Virus record (IMG/VR): IMGVR_UViG_3300020220_000247
Coordinates: 1 to 29,113 of that record
Source: a virus
Reading direction: 5' to 3' (one strand)
DNA: 29,113 nt
The stretch's first letter is position 1, and each line of letters starts with the position of its first letter. A program made the translations under genes and the position numbers. The notes under the pieces are model-generated. The model searched no databases, had not been told where the DNA came from, and worked only from the letters and a program-made list of their open reading frames with translations. Shown piece after piece: positions 21,412 through 28,259 of this stretch.

Positions 21412-23984
21412 GCGAAAAATCCTTCAAGGGATTGTGTTTCTTCTGTTTTCCACCCAATAGCGTCTAAGACAATTTTGAGAGGTTCCACAAATGATTTCTC
21501 AAACTGCGTGTCATAGTCAATCATTGTTTCTAGTTTCCACTGTTTGGGCGGCTGTTGAATGAATGAAATCACAGAAGAACGAAATTGATTGGGTTCTTTC
21601 AAATACACAAACTTAATCTTTTCGCCCTCTTGAATCGTTTCATATTGCGTTTCCAGATGATCCTGAATCAATTGATGATTATACACCAAGGCACCTTTTA
21701 CATGAATCGGTGTGCCCTTGGCTTTCAAGAGATCATCATCAGACGCAATCGTGTTGGATATTCGTGTTGCCCTTCTATACTTAGACAATCCATTGACTGA
21801 ACGAGGAAACGATACTTCTTGTGCTGGAAACGTTTTAAACTCTTGACGAAACGTATTAATAAATTCAATCACCGCAGATTGATTGCCAGAAAAAATCAAA
21901 TTCAAGATTTCTTTAATTTTTTCACGACAAGCAGATGGCGTCGAAGACTTAATCGCCTCTAAGCCCTGAATCTTCAATTGTGGTTCAGAGAATCGGACAC
22001 CTTCAAGATCATAGACATTCATCAGATATCGCTTTTTCGCTGTCCAAATGGCTTGATCAGCAATCGCCTCGCGCTTCATCTGCATTTTTTGTGCATACGC
22101 ATTGACATAAGACGCAAGATTCTGATATGAGCGATCAATTTGTGGTTGAATTTTCTCTTGACAAAACTGATCTAGGGTTGAGACAATTTTATCTTTAGAA
22201 ATTCCAGGAGTAGACAATTTCTTAACTAGTGGTCCAAGATTCAAATACACCGAATCAGTATCAATCGCAATTACATAATCTACATGCTGCGTCTTGAGCA
22301 ACTGATTTAAATATTGATTCAGAGTTCGTTCAATCCAGCGAATAGATAATTGCCCCGAAAGTGTGATGGCTTCTGCAATACGAATGTCATAGAATCTGAA
22401 ATAGTTATTTCCCATCGCGCCATACGCTGAGTTCAATCCCACTTTCTTAGACAATTGTAGATTGTTATATCGAGAAATCTCATATCCTAGCTGTTGAATG
22501 CGTGCCGGAGGTGCTTTGGGATCTTTCTTCAAGGCTTCCAATTGCTTTTTCGCTTCAAGCATTTTTGTCTTATAGAGTGAGCGATCCTTAAACATACGAT
22601 CCATAATCTCAGGCAGAAATCCCTGCTTTTCTGTGGAAAAGGTTTGTTTATTCGGTGTGATCGTCACTCGATGTGCCTTGAGGTCGGCTGTTGCCACAGT
22701 CTGATTTAAGAGCGTCTCAACTGTTGCTGCAGAAGTCATGGAGGAAAGTTCAGGAATTACTCGCAAAGTTTCAGGTGATAGATTATACTCCATAATCAAG
22801 TGTGGATACAGTGAGGCTAAGTCAAATGAAACAATCCACTCAAACAATCCAATTTGAGGGTCTTTGACATACGCACCCTCATAAAATGTCTTATCTTGTT
22901 TGACACCAGGAGGCACAACAATATTCTTTGCGCGCAAGTGATTGTAACAAATAACATCCCACATTCGAACCTGCGTAAAGACATCCTCATAATTTACTTT
23001 GTTATCATAGGCAAGTGTCAATGCCATCTCAATGAGACGCCCCTTGGCGTTGAGTTGCTCGACCAATGCGACGTCTTTGATGTTGTATTCAATAAACTTT
23101 TGATGATTGAGTTTGTAAAGTTGATGTAGTGTTTCATATTCATCAAATGAAAGTTTTTTCTGTTTGAGTTCTACGAACGCAATATGATCCAGTTTATAAC
23201 TTTCTTGAGAAGCATTGGGAGCATACTTACGAAACAACTGAAGATAATCCAGTGTAGCAATGCCCACGAGATCATAGGTGATAACGTTTTTTTGATAGAA
23301 CTGCTCTTCATCTTCCAGCACCACTCCAAACGGCGAGAGTCGTTTAGCCATTGACTCGCCAAAGAGTTTACACACACGGCGATAGAGATACGGAATATCA
23401 AAGCTCTTGATATTCCATCCCGAAACAACATCAGGTTCAGCTTCTATCCAGAATTGTAAAAAGTTCTCTAAGAGATCGCGTTCATTGAGACAATGCCGAT
23501 AGAAAATATTGTCTTGTGTGTTGTTGAAAACGCCCGTTCCCCAAACATAATAATTGGGTGAGTTGGAAAGTTTGACGGTAATTGCTGTGACGGGGCAGTC
23601 TGCTGTGCGTGGCTCAGGGAATCCACTCTCTGAACCGGTTTCAATATCAAGAAAGGCAATGACGATATTATTGACATTCCACTCAATCACCGCTTCGGGA
23701 TGTTCATCTGAAATATAGGTATACTCAAATCGCGTTTGCCCGTAAATCGTAAATCCCGTCACATCTTTATATTGATTGAGAAAATTTCGCGCATCTCGAA
23801 TCTTATCAAAGAATTTCGGTTCAACGGGGGTCCCCTCAAGTGTGCGGAATTCGCTGTGTTGATTAGTTGAGGGCAAAAACAACACAGGCGAATACTCGCG
23901 CCGTTCCTTGATGTGCTGCCCATCGCGGACACCACGATAATACAAAGTGGATCCGATACAACGGACGTTAGTGTAATACGTCAT
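21408..23984 (-). CDS. 43: Family B DNA polymerase (T4 gp43)
   Basis: Replicative polymerase with proofreading exonuclease. The exonuclease motifs are FLDIETGSESGF (Exo I, D113 and E115), SGWNIKSFDIPYL (Exo II) and YNIKDVALVEQL (Exo III, about 300-311). The polymerase motifs are FDLASLYP (A, 387-394), KKVGLNSAYGA (B, 513-523) and IDTDSVY (C, 574-580). The 858 residues are close to T4 gp43. I take the ATG at 23984; an in-frame TTG at 23996 would add four residues but has no ribosome binding site. It overlaps the membrane-protein gene by 4 bases and follows the Sm-like gene by 12. Confidence 0.97.
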   Translation of the reverse strand: MTYYTNVRCIGSTLYYRGVRDGQHIKERREYSPVLFLPSTNQHSEFRTLEGTPVEPKFFDKIRDARNFLNQYKDVTGFTIYGQTRFEYTYISDEHPEAVIEWNVNNIVIAFLDIETGSESGFPEPRTADCPVTAITVKLSNSPNYYVWGTGVFNNTQDNIFYRHCLNERDLLENFLQFWIEAEPDVVSGWNIKSFDIPYLYRRVCKLFGESMAKRLSPFGVVLEDEEQFYQKNVITYDLVGIATLDYLQLFRKYAPNASQESYKLDHIAFVELKQKKLSFDEYETLHQLYKLNHQKFIEYNIKDVALVEQLNAKGRLIEMALTLAYDNKVNYEDVFTQVRMWDVICYNHLRAKNIVVPPGVKQDKTFYEGAYVKDPQIGLFEWIVSFDLASLYPHLIMEYNLSPETLRVIPELSSMTSAATVETLLNQTVATADLKAHRVTITPNKQTFSTEKQGFLPEIMDRMFKDRSLYKTKMLEAKKQLEALKKDPKAPPARIQQLGYEISRYNNLQLSKKVGLNSAYGAMGNNYFRFYDIRIAEAITLSGQLSIRWIERTLNQYLNQLLKTQHVDYVIAIDTDSVYLNLGPLVKKLSTPGISKDKIVSTLDQFCQEKIQPQIDRSYQNLASYVNAYAQKMQMKREAIADQAIWTAKKRYLMNVYDLEGVRFSEPQLKIQGLEAIKSSTPSACREKIKEILNLIFSGNQSAVIEFINTFRQEFKTFPAQEVSFPRSVNGLSKYRRATRISNTIASDDDLLKAKGTPIHVKGALVYNHQLIQDHLETQYETIQEGEKIKFVYLKEPNQFRSSVISFIQQPPKQWKLETMIDYDTQFEKSFVEPLKIVLDAIGWKTEETQSLEGFFA

Positions 23985-23996
23985 AGTGCGCGTCAA

Positions 23997-24308
23997 TTAG
24001 TGTGTGAGCGCAGAAGCGAGAACAATTCCCGAACCAAAGATTGAGTTATATTGATTGAGCAATTCTGTGACGGGGGTGGTAATAGTTAACACATCATCTC
24101 GTTTAATGGTAATACCACTAGAAAATTCTTTAGTGTAATTGAGAAAAGGAGCAATCGCAATAGAAGAAGTATCCGATGATGTGCGAGGAGGAACAGTAAT
24201 CACCATCACAGGATTTTTGAGTATCAGTTGACCAATACCGTCATCAGAGATCTGCGCCATAAGTGTGTGCATGATCCCCTTCATTGTAACACATTTCACA
24301 TCTATCAT
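23997..24308 (-). CDS. Conserved T4-like protein, possible Sm-like fold
   Basis: A 103-aa protein with an alternating beta pattern: GQLILKNPVMVITVPP, IAIAPFLNYT and VLTITTPVTELLNQYNSIFG, ending GSGIVLASA. The NPVMV/APF/Y-S-FGSGI-L order matches a family of small T4-like marine-phage proteins. From memory, a crystal structure of a putative cyanophage protein of this kind showed an Sm-like barrel, but I cannot verify that it is the same family. If so it might bind RNA. AAGGAG sits 6 bases before the ATG. It lies between the MazG-like gene and the polymerase. Confidence 0.8.
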   Translation of the reverse strand: MIDVKCVTMKGIMHTLMAQISDDGIGQLILKNPVMVITVPPRTSSDTSSIAIAPFLNYTKEFSSGITIKRDDVLTITTPVTELLNQYNSIFGSGIVLASALTH

Positions 24309-24318
24309 AATCTACTCC

Positions 24319-24669
24319 TTAAATAAATGGTTGAAGATTGGGTGGGCTAAAAGTTTTGGGCTTGAGAATTTTTCCGTCATTGCGTTTTAAAACTCTTCCC
24401 GTAACGGGATCAATCTTACTCATATTGGATCGAACAACTTCATTCCATGCACCTTCTACATTATAACCTTTCGCATGACAATATCCCAAAATAACCCAAA
24501 TCAAATCCATACATGCATCCAGTTCTTCAATACGAATGGATGCATCTGTTAATTCATGGAATTCTTCAAGAATAAGTTTGTAATACAACGATGCGTCAAC
24601 TTCGACTTGCTTTAACTGATCACATGCGACTTGAAAAGTTTTGACATCATGAGACATATCACAAGGCAT
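24319..24669 (-). CDS. MazG-like nucleotide pyrophosphohydrolase
   Basis: A 116-aa protein of the MazG/phosphoribosyl-ATP pyrophosphohydrolase-like all-alpha NTP pyrophosphatase superfamily. The acidic metal-binding pattern is EEFHELTDASIRIEELDACMD, with EExxE and ELDACMD helices, followed by WVILGYCHAKGYNVEGAWNE. The C-terminus (SNMSKIDPVTGRVLKRNDGK) is typical of phage members. It may hydrolyse NTPs or ppGpp-like alarmones. Three ATGs stand in a row; the third (24669) is chosen because GAGGAG is 6 bases before it but touches the first. Between it and hsp20 lies the structured RNA element. Confidence 0.85.
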   Translation of the reverse strand: MPCDMSHDVKTFQVACDQLKQVEVDASLYYKLILEEFHELTDASIRIEELDACMDLIWVILGYCHAKGYNVEGAWNEVVRSNMSKIDPVTGRVLKRNDGKILKPKTFSPPNLQPFI

Positions 24670-24694
24670 CATCATCTCCTCATAAAAAAGAAAG

Positions 24695-24756
24695 TGGGCG
24701 ATCTATCCTAGTGTGTGCTAGGAACGTACACCTTACGGTGACAATTCAATCGCCCA
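24695..24756 (-). ncRNA. Three-way-junction RNA after hsp20, possible branched terminator
   Basis: The minus-strand transcript can fold into a closed three-way junction. The outer stem of 8 perfect pairs is UGGGCGAU (24756-24749) with AUCGCCCA (24702-24695). One arm is CACC-GUAA-GGUG (24740-24729), closed by a GNRA tetraloop. The other arm is UCCUAG-CACACA-CUAGGA (24723-24706). It is followed at once by a U-rich tract (CUUUCUUUUUU) and then the MazG-like ribosome binding site. It lies in the 98-base gap after the hsp20 stop. Upstream, UUGAACG/CGUUCGA (24785-24760) may form another hairpin across that stop. Candidate roles are a branched terminator, a processing/stability element or a cis-regulator of the MazG-like gene. 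It fits no RNA family I know. Confidence 0.6.
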
Positions 24757-24773
24757 ACCTCGAACGTGTGAAG

Positions 24774-25229
24774 TTATTCGTTCAATAACTGCGATGAAGC
24801 AGTTGTGAGCGAAATTTTCCGCGCCTTACGAGATTCCGGCACGACATTTTCTAATTCAATTCTCAACATTCCATTAATCAGTGACGCATTGCGCACTTCC
24901 ACAGAATCTGCGAGTTGAAAAGTTTTCACAAAGGACCGATTCGCAATCCCACGATAAACATAATCAGTTTTATCGTCGTCTTTCGGCTCTTTTAATCCCT
25001 GAACAGTCAGAGTAGAATTTTTGAGTGTCAAATCAATCTCTTTGTATTCAAATCCTGCAACTGCCATTTCAATCACGAAATGATAATCATCTTTCCGCAC
25101 GATATTGTGTGGCGGAAATTTTGCAGGTTGAATGTCTGATTGAAGCAGACGCTCAAACGAGTCAAAAAACCGGTCAAAACCGACCGTGGTGGGAAGTAAC
25201 GGACTAAAAGATAAATGACCAACTGTCAT
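24774..25229 (-). CDS. hsp20: Small heat shock protein Hsp20 (alpha-crystallin)
   Basis: A 151-aa small heat shock chaperone, IbpA-like. The alpha-crystallin domain starts at about residue 45 (HFVIEMAVAGFEYKEIDLTL), with YRGIANRSFVKTFQLADSVE and NGMLRIELENVVPE as the hallmark strands. A short basic C-terminal extension follows, and KARKISL is similar to the PRxIxI tail. The start is the ATG at 25229 because the perfect ribosome binding site AAGGAGG lies about 5 bases before it; the frame stays open to 25283 but that portion is the structured leader. hsp20 is a common gene in T4-like marine phages and may assist virion assembly. Its leader looks like an RNA thermometer. Confidence 0.93.
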   Translation of the reverse strand: MTVGHLSFSPLLPTTVGFDRFFDSFERLLQSDIQPAKFPPHNIVRKDDYHFVIEMAVAGFEYKEIDLTLKNSTLTVQGLKEPKDDDKTDYVYRGIANRSFVKTFQLADSVEVRNASLINGMLRIELENVVPESRKARKISLTTASSQLLNE

Positions 25230-25293
25230 AACATCCTCCTTGGTTAAGCGAGAAATACATACTGCATGCTCACCATGAGCCATGCAGTGTATT
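25230..25293 (-). promoter_or_regulatory. ROSE-like RNA thermometer in hsp20 leader
   Basis: The untranslated leader folds into two hairpins. Hairpin I (25291-25256) is stable: ACUGCAUG/CAUGCAGU (25288-25281 with 25268-25261), an inner CUCA/UGAG stem with loop UGG and a single bulge, and extra outer pairs. Hairpin II sequesters the ribosome binding site: UUCUC-G-CUU (25254-25246) pairs with AAGGAGGA (25241-25234) across the loop AACC, with the G at 25249 bulged and one U-G pair. The bulged strand contains UCGCU, matching the U(U/C)GCU motif of ROSE-type thermometers that pair imperfectly with AGGA. The ATG follows 4 bases later. This is the architecture expected of a heat-opened switch before a small heat shock gene. 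Confidence 0.7.
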
Positions 25294-25304
25294 CATACTA
25301 CTCT

Positions 25305-25333
25305 AATATAATACTAAAAAGACAAAAAGTCAA
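25305..25333 (-). promoter_or_regulatory. Sigma70-like promoter for hsp20
   Basis: TTGACT (25333-25328), 17 bases of spacer and TATATT (25310-25305), read on the minus strand. Transcription would start near 25298 and give a leader of about 69 bases containing both hairpins of the thermometer. The -35 lies inside the end of regA and inside the descending arm of the terminator-like hairpin. Overlapping it, TATGAATA (25297-25290) is one base from the T4 late motif and could give a shorter, late transcript. Confidence 0.6.
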
Positions 25334-25350
25334 GTTTTAATTGACTTTTT
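25324..25350 (-). terminator. Terminator-like hairpin at the end of regA
   Basis: AAAAAGTCAA (25350-25341 on the minus strand) pairs with TTGACTTTTT (25333-25324) across a 7-base loop, a perfect 10-bp stem, followed by GTCTTTTTAG. The regA stop codon lies within the second arm. The stem is AT-rich and so only moderately stable; it could terminate or attenuate the clamp-loader/regA transcript. It is a near-symmetric structure, so it could act in either direction. Confidence 0.55.
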
Positions 25351-25734
25351 TCCGATAGTATATTTTGGAGTCAGAATCCAATCATGCTTTTCTTTAAAGG
25401 GAATAATCTTGATTTGATGTAGTGGTGCAAGATTGCCCACAATCTGAGCAGGAACCACAATTTCAATCAATCCCCACTCTTCCAATAATTTCGCAATCGC
25501 ATTCCGACGAGCGTAGTCAGCATCACTAATATCAGAATTCTTGCCATCAAGCAAAAACATTTCCTTGAAATGGACCAGATAGTATTTGCCTTTTTTGTGA
25601 AGAATATGGCAAGATTGATAGAGTGATTTATCTTTATGAGAAGCAACTCCGATACGAGTCAGGGTTTCGCGTACTTTCAAAAAGTCTTCTTCAGATTTCA
25701 AACGTATTTCTAAAAACGTTGATAAATCTGTCAT
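25330..25734 (-). CDS. regA: Translational repressor RegA
   Basis: RNA-binding repressor that in T4 blocks initiation on many early mRNAs, including its own. The 134-aa product closely follows T4 RegA: KSEEDFLKVRETLTRIGVAS, then YQSCHILHKKGKYYLVHFKE and LLEEWGLIEIVVP, ending KHDWILTPKYTIGKK. The N-terminus has a short extension compared with T4. The ATG overlaps the gp62 stop as ATGA, and GGAG precedes it by about 8 bases. It follows gp44-gp62, the standard T4 order. Likely targets include its own start region and those of the clamp-loader genes, by analogy. Confidence 0.95.
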   Translation of the reverse strand: MTDLSTFLEIRLKSEEDFLKVRETLTRIGVASHKDKSLYQSCHILHKKGKYYLVHFKEMFLLDGKNSDISDADYARRNAIAKLLEEWGLIEIVVPAQIVGNLAPLHQIKIIPFKEKHDWILTPKYTIGKKSIKT

Positions 25735-26129
25735 TTTGTCGCTCCACCTATATCAGTGATCTTTCTCAAATCTGCTAATTGTTCAGGAGTTAGAAGGAAA
25801 AGAATCTGACGGGCTTTAGAATTGGAATAGCCGTACACCAATTTCACACATTCCAAATCGTCAGGTATCTCCGCTTTACTCCACTTAACATAGGGTCGTT
25901 TTCGACCTCTTACTGTATTTATAAGATAAGAATATTGTAATTTCTTATCTAGGTGGTGGCGACGATTCATTTCATTCGCAAACATCACACAATCTAGATG
26001 ATATGAGAGTGAACGATTCGTGAGAAAGGGCACATAGGCTTTCTCTGTGATCTCGTCTACCATCAAATCCTTCTTACCCTGAGTAATCTGCTTGACGTAA
26101 TCAAAAGGATTGATCTGAGATTGTGTCAT
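25731..26129 (-). CDS. 62: Clamp loader small subunit (T4 gp62)
   Basis: Partner of gp44 in the clamp loader that opens the gp45 sliding clamp. The 132-aa product matches the short gp62 proteins of T4-like marine phages: INPFDYVKQIT, KAYVPFLTNRSLSYHLDCVM, FANEMNRRHHLDKK, and a C-terminal LLTPEQLADLRKI. It is shorter than T4 gp62 (about 187 aa). It starts 2 bases after the gp44 stop and is coupled to regA by ATGA. A TATAAATA motif inside the gene (25916-25923) is probably a coincidence of codons. Confidence 0.9.
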   Translation of the reverse strand: MTQSQINPFDYVKQITQGKKDLMVDEITEKAYVPFLTNRSLSYHLDCVMFANEMNRRHHLDKKLQYSYLINTVRGRKRPYVKWSKAEIPDDLECVKLVYGYSNSKARQILFLLTPEQLADLRKITDIGGATK

Positions 26130-26130
26130 T

Positions 26131-27075
26131 TTAAACCCACTCAGCAGTAATCATGATTTCAGTCAAGGCTGCGACATTGTTGATTTCTTGGTCCGCACAG
26201 AACGCTGACTTGTACTGATAATCTGCCAGCAACACTACGATCTGCGGAATAGATGCAGGCTTCATATGTTCCGCCAGTCCATCATAGATTCGACGAAACA
26301 GTGTGACTGAATCAGGATTGGTAGTCGCAACCCACTTTCGCATGGAACTAAAATCTTTTCTCTTCAGCATTTCCACCAATTCTTGAATGGCAATATCACC
26401 CAGTTGCGTGAGAATGCCCACATCAATCTTTCCGAATTGTGAATATCGCTGAAGTTCGTTTAGAACACGGCGAAAGTCAGGAAAATACTTGGTGATGAGT
26501 TCAGCAACCACTTTCTCGTCATACGCAATTGTTTCAGACTTGAGAATGGTCTGCACTCGCTTGAAAAAGGCAGCAGCCATTTTCTGTTTTTCACCATTGC
26601 GTAAAGTAAAATCAATCACCGCGCAACGAGAATGAAGCGGTTCAATGATACGAGACTTGTAATTGCAGGTGAAGATAAATGTACAGTTGGTAGAAAATTC
26701 TTCAATCGCATTACGCAAAGCGGGTTGAATACTATTCGGATTCAAATAATCCGCTTCATCAATCAAAATGATTTTGCGCCCACCACCCAACGACATTGAT
26801 GACGCATAATGCTTGATTTTCGTGCGGAAAACATCAATGCCACTTTCGTCTGATCCGTTAATCACAAGCATATCGGAATCGATCTCTCGTGCCATTGCTT
26901 TGGCTACGGTCGTTTTCCCGACGCCGGGACCACCACAGAGCAGTAAATTAGGAACTTTGTGTTGTTTGACGTATTCCTTGAACGGAACTTTCAACCGATC
27001 TGGTAGGATACACTCATCAATCGTCTGCGGACGATACTTCTCAACAAACAGAAAATGATCTGCACGAATATCCAT
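26131..27075 (-). CDS. 44: Clamp loader ATPase subunit (T4 gp44)
   Basis: AAA+ ATPase that loads the gp45 clamp onto DNA. The 314-aa product has EKYRPQTIDECILP at the N-terminus, Walker A GGPGVGKT (48-55), Walker B ILIDEADYL (103-111), and sensor/SRC-type motifs in FTCNYKSRIIEPLHSRC. It has the RFC/gp44 three-domain organisation. AAAGAG 9-10 bases before the ATG is a modest ribosome binding site. It lies between the zinc-ribbon gene and gp62 in one operon. Confidence 0.95.
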   Translation of the reverse strand: MDIRADHFLFVEKYRPQTIDECILPDRLKVPFKEYVKQHKVPNLLLCGGPGVGKTTVAKAMAREIDSDMLVINGSDESGIDVFRTKIKHYASSMSLGGGRKIILIDEADYLNPNSIQPALRNAIEEFSTNCTFIFTCNYKSRIIEPLHSRCAVIDFTLRNGEKQKMAAAFFKRVQTILKSETIAYDEKVVAELITKYFPDFRRVLNELQRYSQFGKIDVGILTQLGDIAIQELVEMLKRKDFSSMRKWVATTNPDSVTLFRRIYDGLAEHMKPASIPQIVVLLADYQYKSAFCADQEINNVAALTEIMITAEWV

Positions 27076-27090
27076 AATGTATTACTCTTT

Positions 27091-27453
27091 CTAAACAAAG
27101 AAAAATGGTTCAAGAGAAAGGTGGCTTTCATCGGTTTCATCAATAGTATTGCGAACTTTTCTAGGAACGCGCTCAATAGTATACGTTCCACCAAACAAGT
27201 CGTTAACTATCTGAGGTGGTTCATCTAATCTCGTTTTCCCATTCTTTTCTTCCCAACAAAGAATACACTGATTTCTCGTGGCATTTGGACGCCTTGAATC
27301 CAAATAAAAATTATTCAGGTCCACATACTGTCCACAAGAAGGACACCATTTATGTTTTCGATTAACATTTCCATAAATATCACTATAATACAATTCATTT
27401 TTCGTTAAAACTTGTCGATATACTCTAGCAATTTGATCTTTTCGATATATCAT
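27091..27453 (-). CDS. Small zinc-ribbon protein between gp45 and gp44
   Basis: A 120-aa protein with a likely zinc ribbon: KWCPSCGQYVDLNNFYLDSR and then NQCILCWEEKNGKTR, giving CxxC...CxxC. This pattern (CxxCG...F...CxxC) occurs in small phage nucleic-acid-binding proteins and in endonuclease VII-like or HNH-associated zinc modules, but no HNH residues are visible. The N-terminus is basic and the C-terminus acidic (TDESHLSLEPFF). The start at 27453 has GGAG 6 bases upstream; the longer frame would include the hairpin. It may regulate the clamp or clamp-loader operon, which is speculation. Confidence 0.75.
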   Translation of the reverse strand: MIYRKDQIARVYRQVLTKNELYYSDIYGNVNRKHKWCPSCGQYVDLNNFYLDSRRPNATRNQCILCWEEKNGKTRLDEPPQIVNDLFGGTYTIERVPRKVRNTIDETDESHLSLEPFFFV

Positions 27454-27465
27454 AATCACTCCATC

Positions 27466-27496
27466 ATTATAAAATTGAATGGAGCATCGCTCCACC
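27466..27496 (-). terminator. Hairpin after gp45 with adjacent TATAAT
   Basis: TGGAGC-GAT-GCTCCA (27494-27480) is a perfect 6-bp hairpin 14 bases after the gp45 stop, extendable by two G-U pairs and followed by TTCAATTTT. A perfect TATAAT lies just downstream at 27471-27466, but no recognisable -35 stands 17 bases before it because the hairpin occupies that position. It may be a weak terminator, a 3'-end stabiliser of the clamp mRNA, or part of a phage-specific promoter for the zinc-ribbon gene. Confidence 0.45.
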
Positions 27497-27507
27497 CATA
27501 TCGCCCA

Positions 27508-28188
27508 CTACTTCTGTGTCTTTGAGCCAACTTCCAAAGCCAGCCAATACGTCAATTTCCGCGTAGGATTTTCAAACTTCGCAATACCCTTCGAGGAAAT
27601 TTTGACACGATATGCGCCTGGCATCATTTTCCAATTCTCTGTGCGAAAGACCATTCGACAGATTTGAGATGTCTTATTAACTTCAATCGAGTATTGATTT
27701 GACGAATCGTTGTTCACATCAATGGCAGTTAAACTGAGAACCGAGCCATCACCCTCCACAACAATATGCGGCGCACTCAAAATAGAAGTGGCTTTCAAAA
27801 TTCGCGATAGCATTTCTTCAGACAAATCAAATTCTACATCTGGTGTACCCAAATCAAGTTCTTTAGCGGGTGGCGTAACCAACATCTTTTCTTCACAACA
27901 CCGAAATTTAGTGGTTTCGGTATCGCGAATCTTGACGATCAAATTGGATTCTTGATATGACACCGCAGGAGTTTGTGCACTGTCAAATGTCAACACCGCC
28001 AATAAGTTGTTCAGATCATAGATGCCAAAAGATGACGGAATGTTTTCCTCTAGCTGGACTTCTGCGAACACTGTTTTGGTGGGGGAAATGGTACGCTGCT
28101 TTTTGCCTTCGCGAAACATCAATCCAGAATTGATGGATGCGAAATTCTTTAAGACTTCAATGGTTGCCGGAGATAACTGAACGGACAT
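27508..28188 (-). CDS. 45: Sliding clamp (T4 gp45)
   Basis: Trimeric processivity clamp for gp43 and co-activator of late transcription in T4. The 226-aa product follows gp45: LSPATIEVLKNFASINSGLM at the N-terminus, GIYDLNNLLAVL, and WKMMPGAYRVKISSKGIAKF in the C-terminal domain. Length is normal. AGGTGA before the ATG sets the start. A consensus TTGACA promoter lies upstream. Its presence beside a TATAAATA promoter elsewhere in the window is consistent with T4-type late transcription, though gp33/gp55 are not in this window. Confidence 0.93.
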   Translation of the reverse strand: MSVQLSPATIEVLKNFASINSGLMFREGKKQRTISPTKTVFAEVQLEENIPSSFGIYDLNNLLAVLTFDSAQTPAVSYQESNLIVKIRDTETTKFRCCEEKMLVTPPAKELDLGTPDVEFDLSEEMLSRILKATSILSAPHIVVEGDGSVLSLTAIDVNNDSSNQYSIEVNKTSQICRMVFRTENWKMMPGAYRVKISSKGIAKFENPTRKLTYWLALEVGSKTQK

Positions 28189-28230
28189 AACTCACCTCAT
28201 AATAAATGGTTAAAAAACACAACACAAACT

Positions 28231-28259
28231 ATATTAAACCAAAACCGTGTGCTTGTCAA
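28231..28259 (-). promoter_or_regulatory. Sigma70-like promoter for the sliding clamp
   Basis: A perfect TTGACA (28259-28254), 17-base spacer and TAATAT (28236-28231) stand on the minus strand; an alternative TATAGT (28233-28228) has a longer spacer of 20. The -35 is in the last codons of the kinase gene and the start would lie about 36 bases before the gp45 ATG. gp45 also has a dedicated promoter in T4, so the position is plausible. Confidence 0.5.

Noticed and set aside
23985-23996. TTG start for DNA polymerase
   Set aside because: No ribosome binding site before it; the ATG 12 bases later matches the family start and puts the Exo I acidic residues at the T4 positions.
24695-24756. Reading the three-way junction as a tRNA or a hammerhead ribozyme
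   Set aside because: It is too short for a tRNA, lacks a T-loop and anticodon arm, and has no CUGAUGA/GAAA hammerhead core.
25230-25283. Longer hsp20 start at 25283
   Set aside because: The added residues are unlike the family and cover the structured leader; a perfect ribosome binding site precedes the ATG at 25229.
25916-25923. A second perfect TATAAATA inside gp62
   Set aside because: It lies mid-gene in codons for Leu-Ile-Asn-Thr with no gene start close downstream; likely chance in AT-rich sequence.
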